Shown here in pieces: positions 37,901-44,432 of a DNA stretch of 64,000 bases (its first letter is position 1; the number at the start of each line of letters is the position of its first letter). The translations under genes were made by a program, and so were the position numbers. Under the pieces are notes generated by a model that saw only the letters and a list, made by a program, of their open reading frames with translations, searched no databases and was not told the DNA's origin. The stretch is from G963665185 sp963665185 (GTDB lineage Bacteria; Desulfobacterota; Desulfovibrionia; Desulfovibrionales; Desulfovibrionaceae): NCBI GenBank assembly GCA_963665185.2, contig CAXXPO010000015.1, positions 1-64,000 of the forward strand. The letters are read 5' to 3'.

Positions 37901-38122
37901 GTCGTCGAGGGACTTTTCTATCTCTCGGGTGACGAGGGTTTCCACGTCCTGAGGCGATGCGCCGGGCAGGACGGTGGTGATGAGGACATCGCCCATGCGC
38001 ACGTTGGGGTAGCGTTCCACCGGCAGCTCGCCAAGGGCGAAAACGCCCACGAGCATGCACAGCACGAAGAGCAGGTTGACCAGAACGGTCTGGCGCAGGA
38101 AAAATTGCAGGAAAGGGCGCAT
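34916..38122 (-). CDS. RND-family efflux pump, inner-membrane subunit
   Basis: An AcrB-type proton-driven exporter (1068 aa) with 12 membrane helices and two large periplasmic loops. The proton-relay Asp pair is present in GIIVDDAIVVVENIYRHV, as is the C-terminal VVVNDSLVLIDFINRA. The N-terminus (FFLRQTVLVNLLFVL) and ERYPNVRMGDVLITT fit the hydrophobe/amphiphile exporter group. It starts 6 bases after the membrane-fusion gene. No TolC-like channel is in this operon. Substrate unknown. Confidence 0.93.
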   Translation of the reverse strand: MRPFLQFFLRQTVLVNLLFVLCMLVGVFALGELPVERYPNVRMGDVLITTVLPGASPQDVETLVTREIEKSLDDLQNVEYIQSKSYRQRSQVRVKFLDDTDYAGQFDELRLKVLGVMKELPAGIDPPHFMEVDVSQWLPAVSINLIGDRSNRTLSLMAEEMKVDLRRIPGIKEVDLQGEFTREFHVDLDPAQLERYGLTFEEVASALQETNLSVPAGNYENDSGEFVVVVDERFRNREQIASTIVRRDLDGSFITVGDVMRNARLAFRDPTVISSVNGQDSVTLRLLKSPQGNALDIVPAALEIVEKFRPSLEKEGVEIVISQDQRININDALDTLGSNMLIGIGLVGLLIFVFMGLRNAILTTVGIPFAFLVTMILMWITDNSLNEITLFSFVLVSGIIVDDAIVVVENIYRHVQEGKQLQEAVIDGTSEVAIPVIAATSTTVAAFLPMLMMSGSTGEFFAQIPIAITYAIAASLFESILILPAHFLDLPGAKRMVHAAHHTHTVEHERWIMATIRRGTQSIVNFTLRHRFVSLSMVVAAFVAAVIIMGLSLSGKASLIRIKFFPDEYTLYFVELEGPMTSSIQKTNEKLKKVARQIEKRGPGESRAITGQTGFVIDEDYQPEYANNLAHLAVELPPKSEQIFTDNPDNDPTLHLENIRSYLAPLATDGWSINIRPEPGGPPAGKDINIRVVGPNPENVYRLAKATSEFLQNDPQIGPALVNFGDDQGRPNRVYRFKVRQEMASEYGLTKAQVARLAGSLLDGRYVGEFRTDDDDIDLKLRIAPELLPQPEDALAIPVIQNPSGPVRLHDLVSVESYTEPNMLARYQNNRAITLTANLDPAAQLSVPYIVNKIRDHYATIQTDFPGADLGFSGQFESTRRSYTSLMYAFIVALLVIYLILATQFGSYVQPAIIISAVVFSLIGVIFGKLVTQGLFTINSFIATVGVTGVVVNDSLVLIDFINRAYARGLSRKEAIREGIRVRLRPILLTTLTTTLGLLPMAIGLPTYSIVWGPMASTFVTGLCTATFLTLFIVPIEWDMLMGFHEWVAKRKDRKAAQSTAPKDSENA

Positions 38123-38128
38123 GGGTGG

Positions 38129-39136
38129 TTACTCCGGCTGGATGAGGAAACTTTGGCCCGGATGCACCAGGGGCGAGCGCACGCGGACGGTTCCGTTGGG
38201 GCCTTTGCCCAGGAAGACGACGCGCAGGGCGGTTCCGTTTGCCGCGGTCGCCCAGTGTTCCTCGTACCGTTCCTGTACGCATTTCGCAGGCAGGTAGACA
38301 GCCCCGGAAGGGTCGGGCAGGTTCACGGTGAGTATGGCGCGCAGGCCGCCGCGTTTTTCCTGAAGCCCTTCGGAAACGGAAAGGTCCACCTTTATCTTGC
38401 GGGTTGCGGGGTCGAATGTGGGGGAAACGCGTTCCACCCTGGCCGGGATCATCTTCCCGTTCTTGCCTTCATCAGGGAAAAAAAGTTGTGCGGAGCCGTT
38501 CTTGCGGCGCAGAAATCCGAATTCCTCCGGCGTGAAGGCAAAGGGGACGAGCATGGTCTGGAAGTCCGCGGCCTTGCCCACGATCTTTCCGGCGGCAACC
38601 CATTCGCCCGGTTCGACATTCCGCTCGGAAACGCGCCATCCCGGATGGGCCGTGATGACGAACCGGGCGCGCCGTTCCCTGAGGTTGGCTTCTTCTATCC
38701 TGAGGGCTTCCAGCTCCAGAATGACCTTGTCGCGGCGGTTGACCAGGCTGTCGAGCGAGGACTGATCGTCCAGTCCTTGTTGGACAAGCCCGGTGTAGCG
38801 GTCGGTCTCTTTGACGTTGTAGTCCACTTCGCTTTGCAGCCGCTTTATCTCGGCGGCGTTTTTGCGGATGGAAAGGTCGATGAACGTGGTGTCCAGTGTG
38901 GCGAATATTCCGTTGGAGGGGATGGTGTCGCCTACGTCCGCGAAGACCTTGAGGCATCGCCCGGACTCTTCCCCGGCGATTTCCATGACATGCCGTGCCC
39001 GGGTATATCCGGTCAGCGTCTGTTCAAAAAGAGCGGGTTGGGCCACGGCAGTGGCGTTTTGCGCCGCCTGCGCCGATGCGAATCCGGCAAGGGCCAGCAT
39101 AAGAACGGAGGTGATGATGCTTTTCAGATAACGCAT
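38129..39136 (-). CDS. RND efflux membrane-fusion (periplasmic adaptor) protein
   Basis: A 335-aa adaptor linking the RND pump to an outer-membrane channel. The signal peptide is MRYLKSIITSVLMLALAGFASAQA; there is no lipobox. A lipoyl half (RCLKVFADVGDTIPSNGIFATLD) leads into a coiled-coil hairpin (about 70-140). A beta-barrel with PTFDPATRKIKVDLSVSEGL and GLRAILTVNLP follows. ATG 39136 starts 13 bases inside the tetR end, so the two are coupled. Confidence 0.88.
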   Translation of the reverse strand: MRYLKSIITSVLMLALAGFASAQAAQNATAVAQPALFEQTLTGYTRARHVMEIAGEESGRCLKVFADVGDTIPSNGIFATLDTTFIDLSIRKNAAEIKRLQSEVDYNVKETDRYTGLVQQGLDDQSSLDSLVNRRDKVILELEALRIEEANLRERRARFVITAHPGWRVSERNVEPGEWVAAGKIVGKAADFQTMLVPFAFTPEEFGFLRRKNGSAQLFFPDEGKNGKMIPARVERVSPTFDPATRKIKVDLSVSEGLQEKRGGLRAILTVNLPDPSGAVYLPAKCVQERYEEHWATAANGTALRVVFLGKGPNGTVRVRSPLVHPGQSFLIQPE

Positions 39137-39789
39137 TGCGCTTCCCACTCCACTGTGCAGTTTGAGAACAGAACGCGTTGAATGATGTCGTCCTGGTCCA
39201 GATTGAAAAAAAGAAATCGCTCGCGCAGGAGCAGCATGACCAGTCCGTGCAGCTTGGACCAGAGGCTCAGGGCGGCACTCAAAGGATTGTCCGCATGAAT
39301 TTTCCCGTTCTTCATGCACAGGCCGACATACTCCACCAGGGTTTCAAAAGACTTGAGCGTTACTTGGAATTCCTGTGTCTTTTTTCTTGCGATCAGGGAA
39401 GGGGCAAAGTCGTGCAGGCGCGTTGCGAACAGCAGTTCGTACACTCGGGGGTTGTCCAGGGCGAATTCAATGTACTTGCGGGTGGCCAGGCTGAGTGTTT
39501 CCAGGGGGTCGGCAGGGGAAGGCGATCCGGAATTGGTCTTTCGGGCATGATGGTGTCCCCAGATATAGGAATTGAATTCGAGGTGCCCCTGAATGCACAG
39601 TACGCCGAGGAGCTCCTCCTTGTCTTTGAAATAGCGATAGATGGCGCCGGGCGTGTAGCCTATTTCGGCGGCCACGCCGCGCATGGTCACGTTGGGTTCG
39701 CCGCCCGCGACGAACAGCTCCATTGCGGTCTGGATGATCAGCGTTCTCATGGCGTCGCGGCCCAGTCTTTTTCGGCAGTGGGGTGTCAT
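39124..39789 (-). CDS. TetR-family repressor of the efflux operon
   Basis: A 221-aa regulator. The N-terminal helix-turn-helix (about 14-55) reads TMRGVAAEIGYTPGAIYRYFKDKEELL. The C-terminal ligand and dimer domain is variable. ATG 39789 is preferred: the alternative GTG at 39834 lies inside the palindromic operator candidate 39820-39834. It is first in the operon with the adaptor, pump and LOG genes, so autoregulated local repression is likely. Confidence 0.88.
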   Translation of the reverse strand: MTPHCRKRLGRDAMRTLIIQTAMELFVAGGEPNVTMRGVAAEIGYTPGAIYRYFKDKEELLGVLCIQGHLEFNSYIWGHHHARKTNSGSPSPADPLETLSLATRKYIEFALDNPRVYELLFATRLHDFAPSLIARKKTQEFQVTLKSFETLVEYVGLCMKNGKIHADNPLSAALSLWSKLHGLVMLLLRERFLFFNLDQDDIIQRVLFSNCTVEWEAQCVI

Positions 39790-39819
39790 GAGGCGGGTAT
39801 AAAAAGGCACTTGAAAAAA

Positions 39820-39834
39820 GTAAACACTGTTCAC
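39820..39834. promoter_or_regulatory. Candidate TetR operator
   Basis: GTAAACACTGTTCAC is a 15-base palindrome with 6 of 7 arm positions matched. It lies 31 bases upstream of the tetR ATG and also within about 75 bases of the divergent sfsA start. Size and place fit a TetR operator; binding is inferred. Confidence 0.55.
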
Positions 39835-39907
39835 TATTGAAAATTGTAAATAGTTGTAAAATGTTGAAGTGTTTTTAAGCAGAAAATATGTTTACGTCGG
39901 AGAAAAA

Positions 39908-40624
39908 ATGAATTTACTTGTTGAATTCCAAGAGCCTGTGCAGCAGGTGCGCTTTATTCGTCGTGAAAAGCGATTTCTCGTCATGGTGGATAACGGGCAG
40001 GAACAATTCTGGGTGCATACCAACAATTCCGGCTCCATGCTCGGCCTGCTGCGGCCCGGTCGGCCACTGCTTATCTCCAGATCGCCCAACCCGAAGCGCA
40101 AGCTGGCCTGGACCTTGGAAGCCGTATGGGCAAACAACGCCTGGTGCTGCGTGAACACCTCCATGCCCAACAAGATCCTCTACGCCGCCTTTGCGCAAAA
40201 GGCCCTGCCCGAACTGGGCAGGGCGACAGAACTCAAACGCGAAGCCGCCATCGGCAATTCACGCCTCGACGCCAGGTTCGACGGCCCGGACGGAACCATC
40301 TGGGTGGAAGCGAAAAACGTCACCATGGTCGAAGACGACACCGCCGCCTTTCCCGACGCGGTCACCACCCGTGGGCAAAAGCATTTGTGCGAGCTGATGG
40401 ACCTTGCAGCCCAGGGGGTCCGTGTCGCCACGTTCTATCTGGTCTCGCTGGCAGGCGCCAAATGTTTCGCGCCTGCCGACTACATCGACCCGGAATACGC
40501 CGGGCTGTTCTTCAAAGCCCTGAGCGCAGGCGTGGAAGCCTGGCCCTATACCGCCGTGGTCACGCCCCAAGGCGTGGGGCTTGGCCACAGGTTGGAAGTG
40601 AGGGGAAAGGGGAACGAAGAATAG
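39908..40624 (+). CDS. sfsA: SfsA-family DNA/RNA nuclease
   Basis: A 238-aa member of the sugar-fermentation-stimulation A family, now regarded as nucleases with an OB-like N-terminus and a PD-(D/E)XK-like C-terminal domain. Diagnostic stretches are FWVHTNNSGSMLGLL, RKLAWTLEAV, NTSMPN, SRLDARF and IWVEAKNVTM (the E-x-K core, near residues 130-140), with FPDAVTTRGQKHL. ATG 39908 is followed by the conserved LVEFQEP. It is divergent from tetR. Confidence 0.9.
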   Translation: MNLLVEFQEPVQQVRFIRREKRFLVMVDNGQEQFWVHTNNSGSMLGLLRPGRPLLISRSPNPKRKLAWTLEAVWANNAWCCVNTSMPNKILYAAFAQKALPELGRATELKREAAIGNSRLDARFDGPDGTIWVEAKNVTMVEDDTAAFPDAVTTRGQKHLCELMDLAAQGVRVATFYLVSLAGAKCFAPADYIDPEYAGLFFKALSAGVEAWPYTAVVTPQGVGLGHRLEVRGKGNEE

Positions 40625-40708
40625 GAATGGTGGGCCTGCGGCGGCTGGAAACGAAGAAGAGCAGGGAGAACGGAGGAATGGCAGGGCCTGCGGCGCGGAG
40701 GAGAGTGT

Positions 40709-40765
40709 GCCTCCGGCGGCCGGGGGGAATGATTCCCCCCGGACCCCCGCGATGGATGTGATCGC
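40709..40765 (+). repeat. Composite palindromic element at the parE truncation point
   Basis: GCCTCCGGCGGCC, a GGGGGG/CCCCCC palindrome with AATGATT centre, then GGACCCCCGC (40709-40750), is virtually the same as 1543-1583. It is followed by a small stem GCGAT/ATCGC (40749-40765) that includes the last parE codons. Confidence 0.7.
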
Positions 40766-40922
40766 AATTCCTGCCGATTCCGACATTCTCCGCGATTAAG
40801 TGAAAGGATCGGTCCAATCGGGAAAGATATTCTTTGCGCTGCTCAATTCCCCAAGTCGCCTGCGTATACTTGGCAATATCCTTGAGGTCTGCATACGCCT
40901 CGTTGGTAAGCCGAAATCGCAT
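40754..40922 (-). pseudogene. ParE/RelE-type toxin, C-terminally truncated
   Basis: MRFRLTNEAYADLKDIAKYT begins a normal ParE toxin. The family similarity continues to RSFHLIAENVGIGRNCDHI, where ParE proteins usually go on with GYRRY..G.H.IFYR. Here the frame runs straight into the palindromic element at 40750 and the last 40 or so residues are missing. The toxin fold lacks its C-terminal strands, so it is presumably inactive. Confidence 0.7.
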
Positions 40923-41077
40923 CGAACCGTCCAACTCGGCGGACAGCTTCTCCAAGGAATAATCCGCAATCCCGCGCGGATCGCTTCACTGGCAGAGTTG
41001 AATCGCCCCTCCTTCACTTGGTTGGAAATGAAATTGTCGAAATGCGGTCCGAGCGTGACGCTGGTGTTTTTTTGCAT
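40923..41077 (-). pseudogene. ParD-type antitoxin, frameshifted and shortened
   Basis: MQKNTSVTLGPHFDNFISNQ, then VKEGRFNSASEAIRAGLRI, is a standard ribbon-helix-helix ParD N-terminus. A GGAGG ribosome site lies upstream. The frame breaks near 40955-40963; the other frame continues YSLEKLSAELDGS directly into parE. About 25-30 residues of toxin-binding tail appear lost. It is a decayed partner of the truncated parE. Confidence 0.7.
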
Positions 41078-41186
41078 GATCTGCCTCCGGGTTTGACCAT
41101 GCCTGAGATAGAATATTTATTGGTATTGGAGGCAAGGGAGAGAGTAAAATGAAATTTGTCCAGCCGAAATGTGCTTATTTTGCTTC

Positions 41187-41741
41187 CTATTGCTGTTTTC
41201 GTTTTTTTAAAGCCCGACGGGCAGCAGACCTAAGGCGGGATGGACCTTTTGTTATAGCAGCTTTCAAGCCAGCGATTCGATGCCTCTGATATTGTCGCTC
41301 AGATCCTTCGAGTGTATCAAGAAGTTCTTCAGCACTTTGCAGTTCAGCTTCTTTTCCGTTCCACCAATCTTCGTATTTATTTTTCTCTGTTTCAACGATT
41401 CCATAAGCAATCTGCGTCAAGACATCATCTCCCCACTGTCCCCGGGCGAAATTCACAGCTGTGCAAACTAGTTGAATATTACCCTGAATGTAAGGGCCAA
41501 GGCAGTCTATTCTGTCAATGCTCGGCGCAAATGGTTTCTTTACGAACACATCTTGGAAGACCTCATTGCTAAACGTGAGACCACTGAGAGCGCACCGCCC
41601 GTTCTGGTGTTTCCACACAGACTCTAAGTATTCCATTGTTAAATCGAATGGCTGTTCACGCTTTCGAGCTCGTCCTCGGGCTGAAGTAAAAGCAGAACGT
41701 AAATGTCCACGCATCTCAGAGGTGAGGTAAATCATATTCAT
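41187..41741 (-). CDS. HNH-type endonuclease-like protein
   Basis: A 184-aa protein of markedly lower GC than its neighbours. The central part, GRCALSGLTFSNEV then APSIDRIDCLGPYIQGNIQLVC, is the phage-type HNH layout in which the catalytic His is replaced by a DRID segment. TAVNFARGQWGDDVL follows. The N-terminus is basic and the C-terminus (RRALKKRKQQ) strongly basic, fitting DNA binding. With the HNH gene at 41951 it marks an acquired patch. Confidence 0.65.
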   Translation of the reverse strand: MNMIYLTSEMRGHLRSAFTSARGRARKREQPFDLTMEYLESVWKHQNGRCALSGLTFSNEVFQDVFVKKPFAPSIDRIDCLGPYIQGNIQLVCTAVNFARGQWGDDVLTQIAYGIVETEKNKYEDWWNGKEAELQSAEELLDTLEGSERQYQRHRIAGLKAAITKGPSRLRSAARRALKKRKQQ

Positions 41742-41950
41742 TATTCCATGATGCCCGATATTGCATCATTTTGAAAGAATCTTGAAGAAAGTGAGCTTAC
41801 ATATTGCGACAAGCCCTCTTGACCAGCAATCAAACGTCTGCCACTCCACATCCCGCTGCTATCACATCACTTTTACCAGCCCTGTCAACACCTCCTCCAT
41901 GTTCTTGGCCTTCCATAAGTGCATTTTCAAAAGCCTGCTACTCGTTCTGC

Positions 41951-42529
41951 TCAACCATGCTTTCCAAAGACTGTTCGGTCTCCATGCATTAGTATTAATG
42001 AACTTGGATCAGGAAACTTCAAAGGGATGCACTCGATTGGAAAAGGGAGATTGAGGGTTTTGGCTTTACATATATCAAGATCAAGCAAATCATTTTTTAC
42101 GCAGTAAGATATTACTAACTTCAAGTACCTTCTTAAGACCAAAAGAGGGGGGAATGTGTTTCTCGAAGCCATCCACTCCATCATGTCCTTTTTACCTTTT
42201 GAACCGTTGCATGCTTTACAGGCATAGATCAAATTATCTCCGGTGTCCTTCCCACCACTGCTCTTAGGAAGTATATGGTCAAGCGCCAAGTTTTCATTTT
42301 TTCCACAGTAGCTGCATACATTGCCAGACGCTAATTTTATTTTCTCATCATCAAAAAGTGTTCCAACATTCATATCTCCGTCCATAAGACCTCTGTAGAG
42401 TTTTGCCCTGATCATATAATTATAAGTGGCATACTTAAATTGCCTTTTTTCTACTGCTGAATGGGCCATGGCCAGATTCGCATAAGACCAGAACATTATT
42501 TCTTTTATTGTATCTAGTTTTTTGTGCAT
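41951..42529 (-). CDS. HNH endonuclease
   Basis: A 192-aa protein with a complete zinc-bound HNH motif: VCSYCGKNENLALDHILPKS, then SGGKDTGDNLIYACKACNGSKG. Two CxxC pairs bind structural zinc, and DH and N are the catalytic set. The flanking N-terminal helices (about 1-65) and C-terminal region are not recognised. ATG 42529 is chosen because GGGG lies about 6 bases upstream; ATG 42535 is possible. Low GC. It could be a mobile-element or restriction-type nuclease. Confidence 0.75.
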   Translation of the reverse strand: MHKKLDTIKEIMFWSYANLAMAHSAVEKRQFKYATYNYMIRAKLYRGLMDGDMNVGTLFDDEKIKLASGNVCSYCGKNENLALDHILPKSSGGKDTGDNLIYACKACNGSKGKKDMMEWMASRNTFPPLLVLRRYLKLVISYCVKNDLLDLDICKAKTLNLPFPIECIPLKFPDPSSLILMHGDRTVFGKHG

Positions 42530-42711
42530 TCCCATCCCCGCTTTATAATCTCAACAGTGGACTGCCTCAATAGAATATAGAAAGCCACTTTTTATATCAA
42601 TGCGTACGAAAGGGTCTTCATCAAGTAGTGGAGCACATGAATGGGGGGTACCGCACCTTCTTTCAATTTTTTGCCACTCAATCCACCCAGGTTGACAACG
42701 CGGTTCACCAC

Positions 42712-42751
42712 AAAAAAAAGAACCGGTCAGCATCTCAGCTAGCCGGTCCTA
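42712..42751 (-). terminator. Rho-independent terminator downstream of the tRNA-like fragment
   Basis: On the minus strand ACCGGCTAGC, a TGAGAT loop and GCTGACCGGT are followed by CTTTTTTTT. It lies just past the tRNA 3' end at 42767, as expected for a tRNA transcript. Confidence 0.7.
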
Positions 42752-42766
42752 TTCTTAAGAAATGTC

Positions 42767-42794
42767 TGGTCGGGATGAGAGGTTTTGAACCTTC
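42767..42794 (-). other. Stranded 3' end of a proline-type tRNA (candidate attachment site)
   Basis: The minus strand reads GAAGGTTCAAAACCTC, then TCATCCCGACCA: a T-arm with TTCAAAA loop, a 7-base acceptor strand CATCCCG, discriminator A and CCA. The matching CGGGATG 5' half is absent upstream, so this is not a full tRNA. A tRNA 3' end with its terminator but no 5' part is typical of a former integration site. One T-stem mismatch is present. Confidence 0.55.
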
Positions 42795-42840
42795 GGCCCC
42801 TCCCTGAATGCCATGCAAAAGGGCGTGTGTTTGGATCAGT

Positions 42841-42925
42841 GGCAGGATGCGGGGCGCCCCGTATCCTGCCGCTGGTGGTGTCTTCGGATTCCGCCAGGGA
42901 CAGGATGCCCCTGGACCCGCACCCT
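42841..42925 (-). repeat. Composite palindromic element (GCGGGTCC subtype)
   Basis: A 30-base near-perfect palindrome (42841-42870, one G-T pair) is followed by GCTGGTGGTGTCTTCGG, then ATTCCGCCAGG...CCTGGACCCGC. The inverse complement matches the outer parts of 5016-5072. Confidence 0.6.
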
Positions 42926-42949
42926 TTGTTGCTGCCATAAAAAACAAAA

Positions 42950-42974
42950 CCCGGCCGTCCGAAGGACGACCGGG
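42950..42974 (-). terminator. Terminator of the 43005 gene
   Basis: CCCGGTCGTCC, TTC, GGACGGCCGGG then TTTTGTTTTTT on the minus strand, 30 bases past the stop. Confidence 0.75.
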
Positions 42975-43004
42975 CATGTGACGGAGGGCGCCGGACAAGG
43001 CGCC

Positions 43005-43244
43005 TTACTTATGTGAGTCATTGAAGCGGATTTTCGCTTCCCAGATTTTCTTTCCTATCTTGCGTCCCAGGTCCATCTGACGGGTTTTTATTAGCGCCTC
43101 GGCAGCTTCTTTGTTGCCCTGGCTGCTGAGCATGGTCGCGGATTCAAGATCGCGCAGATACCGTTCGCATTCGCGGATCATGCCGGACAAGTCCAGGTGG
43201 GAGAATTCTTCCGGCACGCGCACGGATTTTACTTTGCGACTCAT
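43005..43244 (-). CDS. Small protein of unknown function (79 aa)
   Basis: Unrecognised. The N-terminus MSRKVKSVRVPEEFSHLDLS resembles the start of small ribbon-helix-helix DNA-binding proteins. The rest is helical (MIRECERYLRDLESATML) and charged. GGAGG lies 7 bases before ATG 43244, and a terminator follows at 42950, so it looks like a real transcription unit. It sits beside the tRNA fragment and the AT-rich gap, within the accessory patch. Confidence 0.6.
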   Translation of the reverse strand: MSRKVKSVRVPEEFSHLDLSGMIRECERYLRDLESATMLSSQGNKEAAEALIKTRQMDLGRKIGKKIWEAKIRFNDSHK

Positions 43245-43250
43245 TGTCAT

Positions 43251-43840
43251 CCTCCAGATGGGCTTAATGAATTACATCTAGTCATTCTTTTGTCAACGAT
43301 AATTTTCAATTCAGCCTGCCATTTTTTGTATTCGGCACGTTTTTTTATGACGAGAGGAAGCGAATCTTCCGGTTCAACAATATTTCAACCATACATTCTT
43401 CATTTCATATCTCCCTTGTTTAAAGGCTTGGTAAGATGAAAATTTATGTGGGTTTCTTTTTGATGGTATTATAAGCTGCATATATGATAACAAAATGATT
43501 TCATTACAATTCTTTTTAATCATCTCAAAAAAATATGATCTGTCAGTCATTTAGAAAGTATTTTATCTTTTCTCACAAAAAAATGAAAACACGATGATGC
43601 TTTATGCTACTTGTCATGATAAAAACGTAATTCATAAGTAATTCATTTCGTGTCATAATATGAATTTTATATTCATGAAAATTTGAATGGAAAAAGTTGT
43701 TGAAATAGTTTTCGTTTCAGCGTGCAAATCTGCAAAGTCAGGTAGTTGGGAAAAAAAAATATGAAAAACGTTCTTGATCAGGCGGGGGGAGCATTGTAAG
43801 CCCAAAGGCATTCGCAAGGCGACAAAAAGGGAGCAGATCA
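43251..43840. other. AT-rich non-coding gap of about 590 bases
   Basis: Strongly AT-rich against GC-rich flanks, with no supported gene. Four ATTCAT/ATGAAT hexamers at 43629, 43640, 43659 and 43670 show 11-base spacing within each pair. The last 100 bases regain GC and include the ribosome site (GGGAGC) of the gene at 43841. Possible silenced foreign DNA or a binding region. Confidence 0.5.
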
Positions 43841-44092
43841 ATGACCGAGCTGCGTGTGTATGATTACACGGAAAAATCCTGTGGCATGATTCCGGAGATG
43901 GAAGAATTGTTGCGGCAGGCGGATGCCGGTGTCGTGGAGTTTCTTGTGCTGGAAGGGAAGTTGCCGCAGGTGATCAATGCGCTGGCCACCTCGGACAGAT
44001 GGGCTGTGGACGTGACCCGCGAATTGAGTATCGCCCGGGTGCGTTTTACCCGGCGGAACAACGCGCCGGGAACCCGGCTGGATATCATCTAG
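43841..44092 (+). CDS. Small protein, possibly TusA/SirA-like (83 aa)
   Basis: The sequence MTELRVYDYTEKSCGMIPEM, then a helix, then VVEFLVLEGKLPQVINALATS, resembles the beta-alpha-beta layout of TusA-type sulfur carriers. The usual CPxP motif would be CGMIP (Cys14). The resemblance is weak and could be coincidental. A good GGGAGC ribosome site precedes ATG 43841. It is isolated between the AT-rich gap and a palindromic element. Confidence 0.5.
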   Translation: MTELRVYDYTEKSCGMIPEMEELLRQADAGVVEFLVLEGKLPQVINALATSDRWAVDVTRELSIARVRFTRRNNAPGTRLDII

Positions 44093-44323
44093 CGGAACGG
44101 GCGCGAGGTTGTTTTCCCGGAGCCCTGTTTCTCGCGGTTCTTATGGCGGGAACTGCCGTCAAAGACCTGATGGCCCGTAATCCCATGTGGGGAGCGGGAA
44201 AGATTCTAGCCTTCGCGCAGAAGGAATGACGCGCCGGTTTTGAACTTTTCTCCTGTCCTTTCAGTTTCTTTTCTCCGAAAAAACAGCCTTGCTGCGCAAT
44301 CTTTCCCCCTCTTGAAGGCGTCC

Positions 44324-44411
44324 CTTTGCGGAAGGCAATCAGCCCCGCTGATTGCCTTCCGCAAAGATGCGGGGTCCAGGGGCCATCATGGCCCTTGGCC
44401 GCCGGAGGCAC
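44324..44411 (-). repeat. Composite palindromic element (inverted copy)
   Basis: A perfect 19-bp inverted repeat (44324-44342 with 44348-44366, CCCCG loop) adjoins GGGGTCCAGGGGCCATCATG, then GCCC and GGCCGCCGGAGGC (44371-44411). This is the third clear case of hairpin plus GCCTCCGGCGGCC module. It occupies most of the gap before aspA. Confidence 0.75.
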
Positions 44412-44432
44412 TTCTTTTCCTGCTCTTCGCCT

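Noticed and set aside
42767..42850. Possible intact tRNA gene
   Set aside because: Only the T-arm and acceptor 3' strand are present. No CGGGATG 5' strand, D-arm or anticodon arm is found at the right distance.
42735..42998. Minus-strand open frame across the tRNA fragment and repeat
   Set aside because: It is made of the palindromic element and tRNA remnant; no coding similarity.
43251..43840. CRISPR array in the AT-rich gap
   Set aside because: There are no regularly spaced repeats of 20 bases or more; only hexamers recur.
43760..43840. Riboswitch (c-di-GMP type) before the 83-aa gene
   Set aside because: The conserved core elements are not recognisable; only a few suggestive bases such as GCAAGGCG occur.
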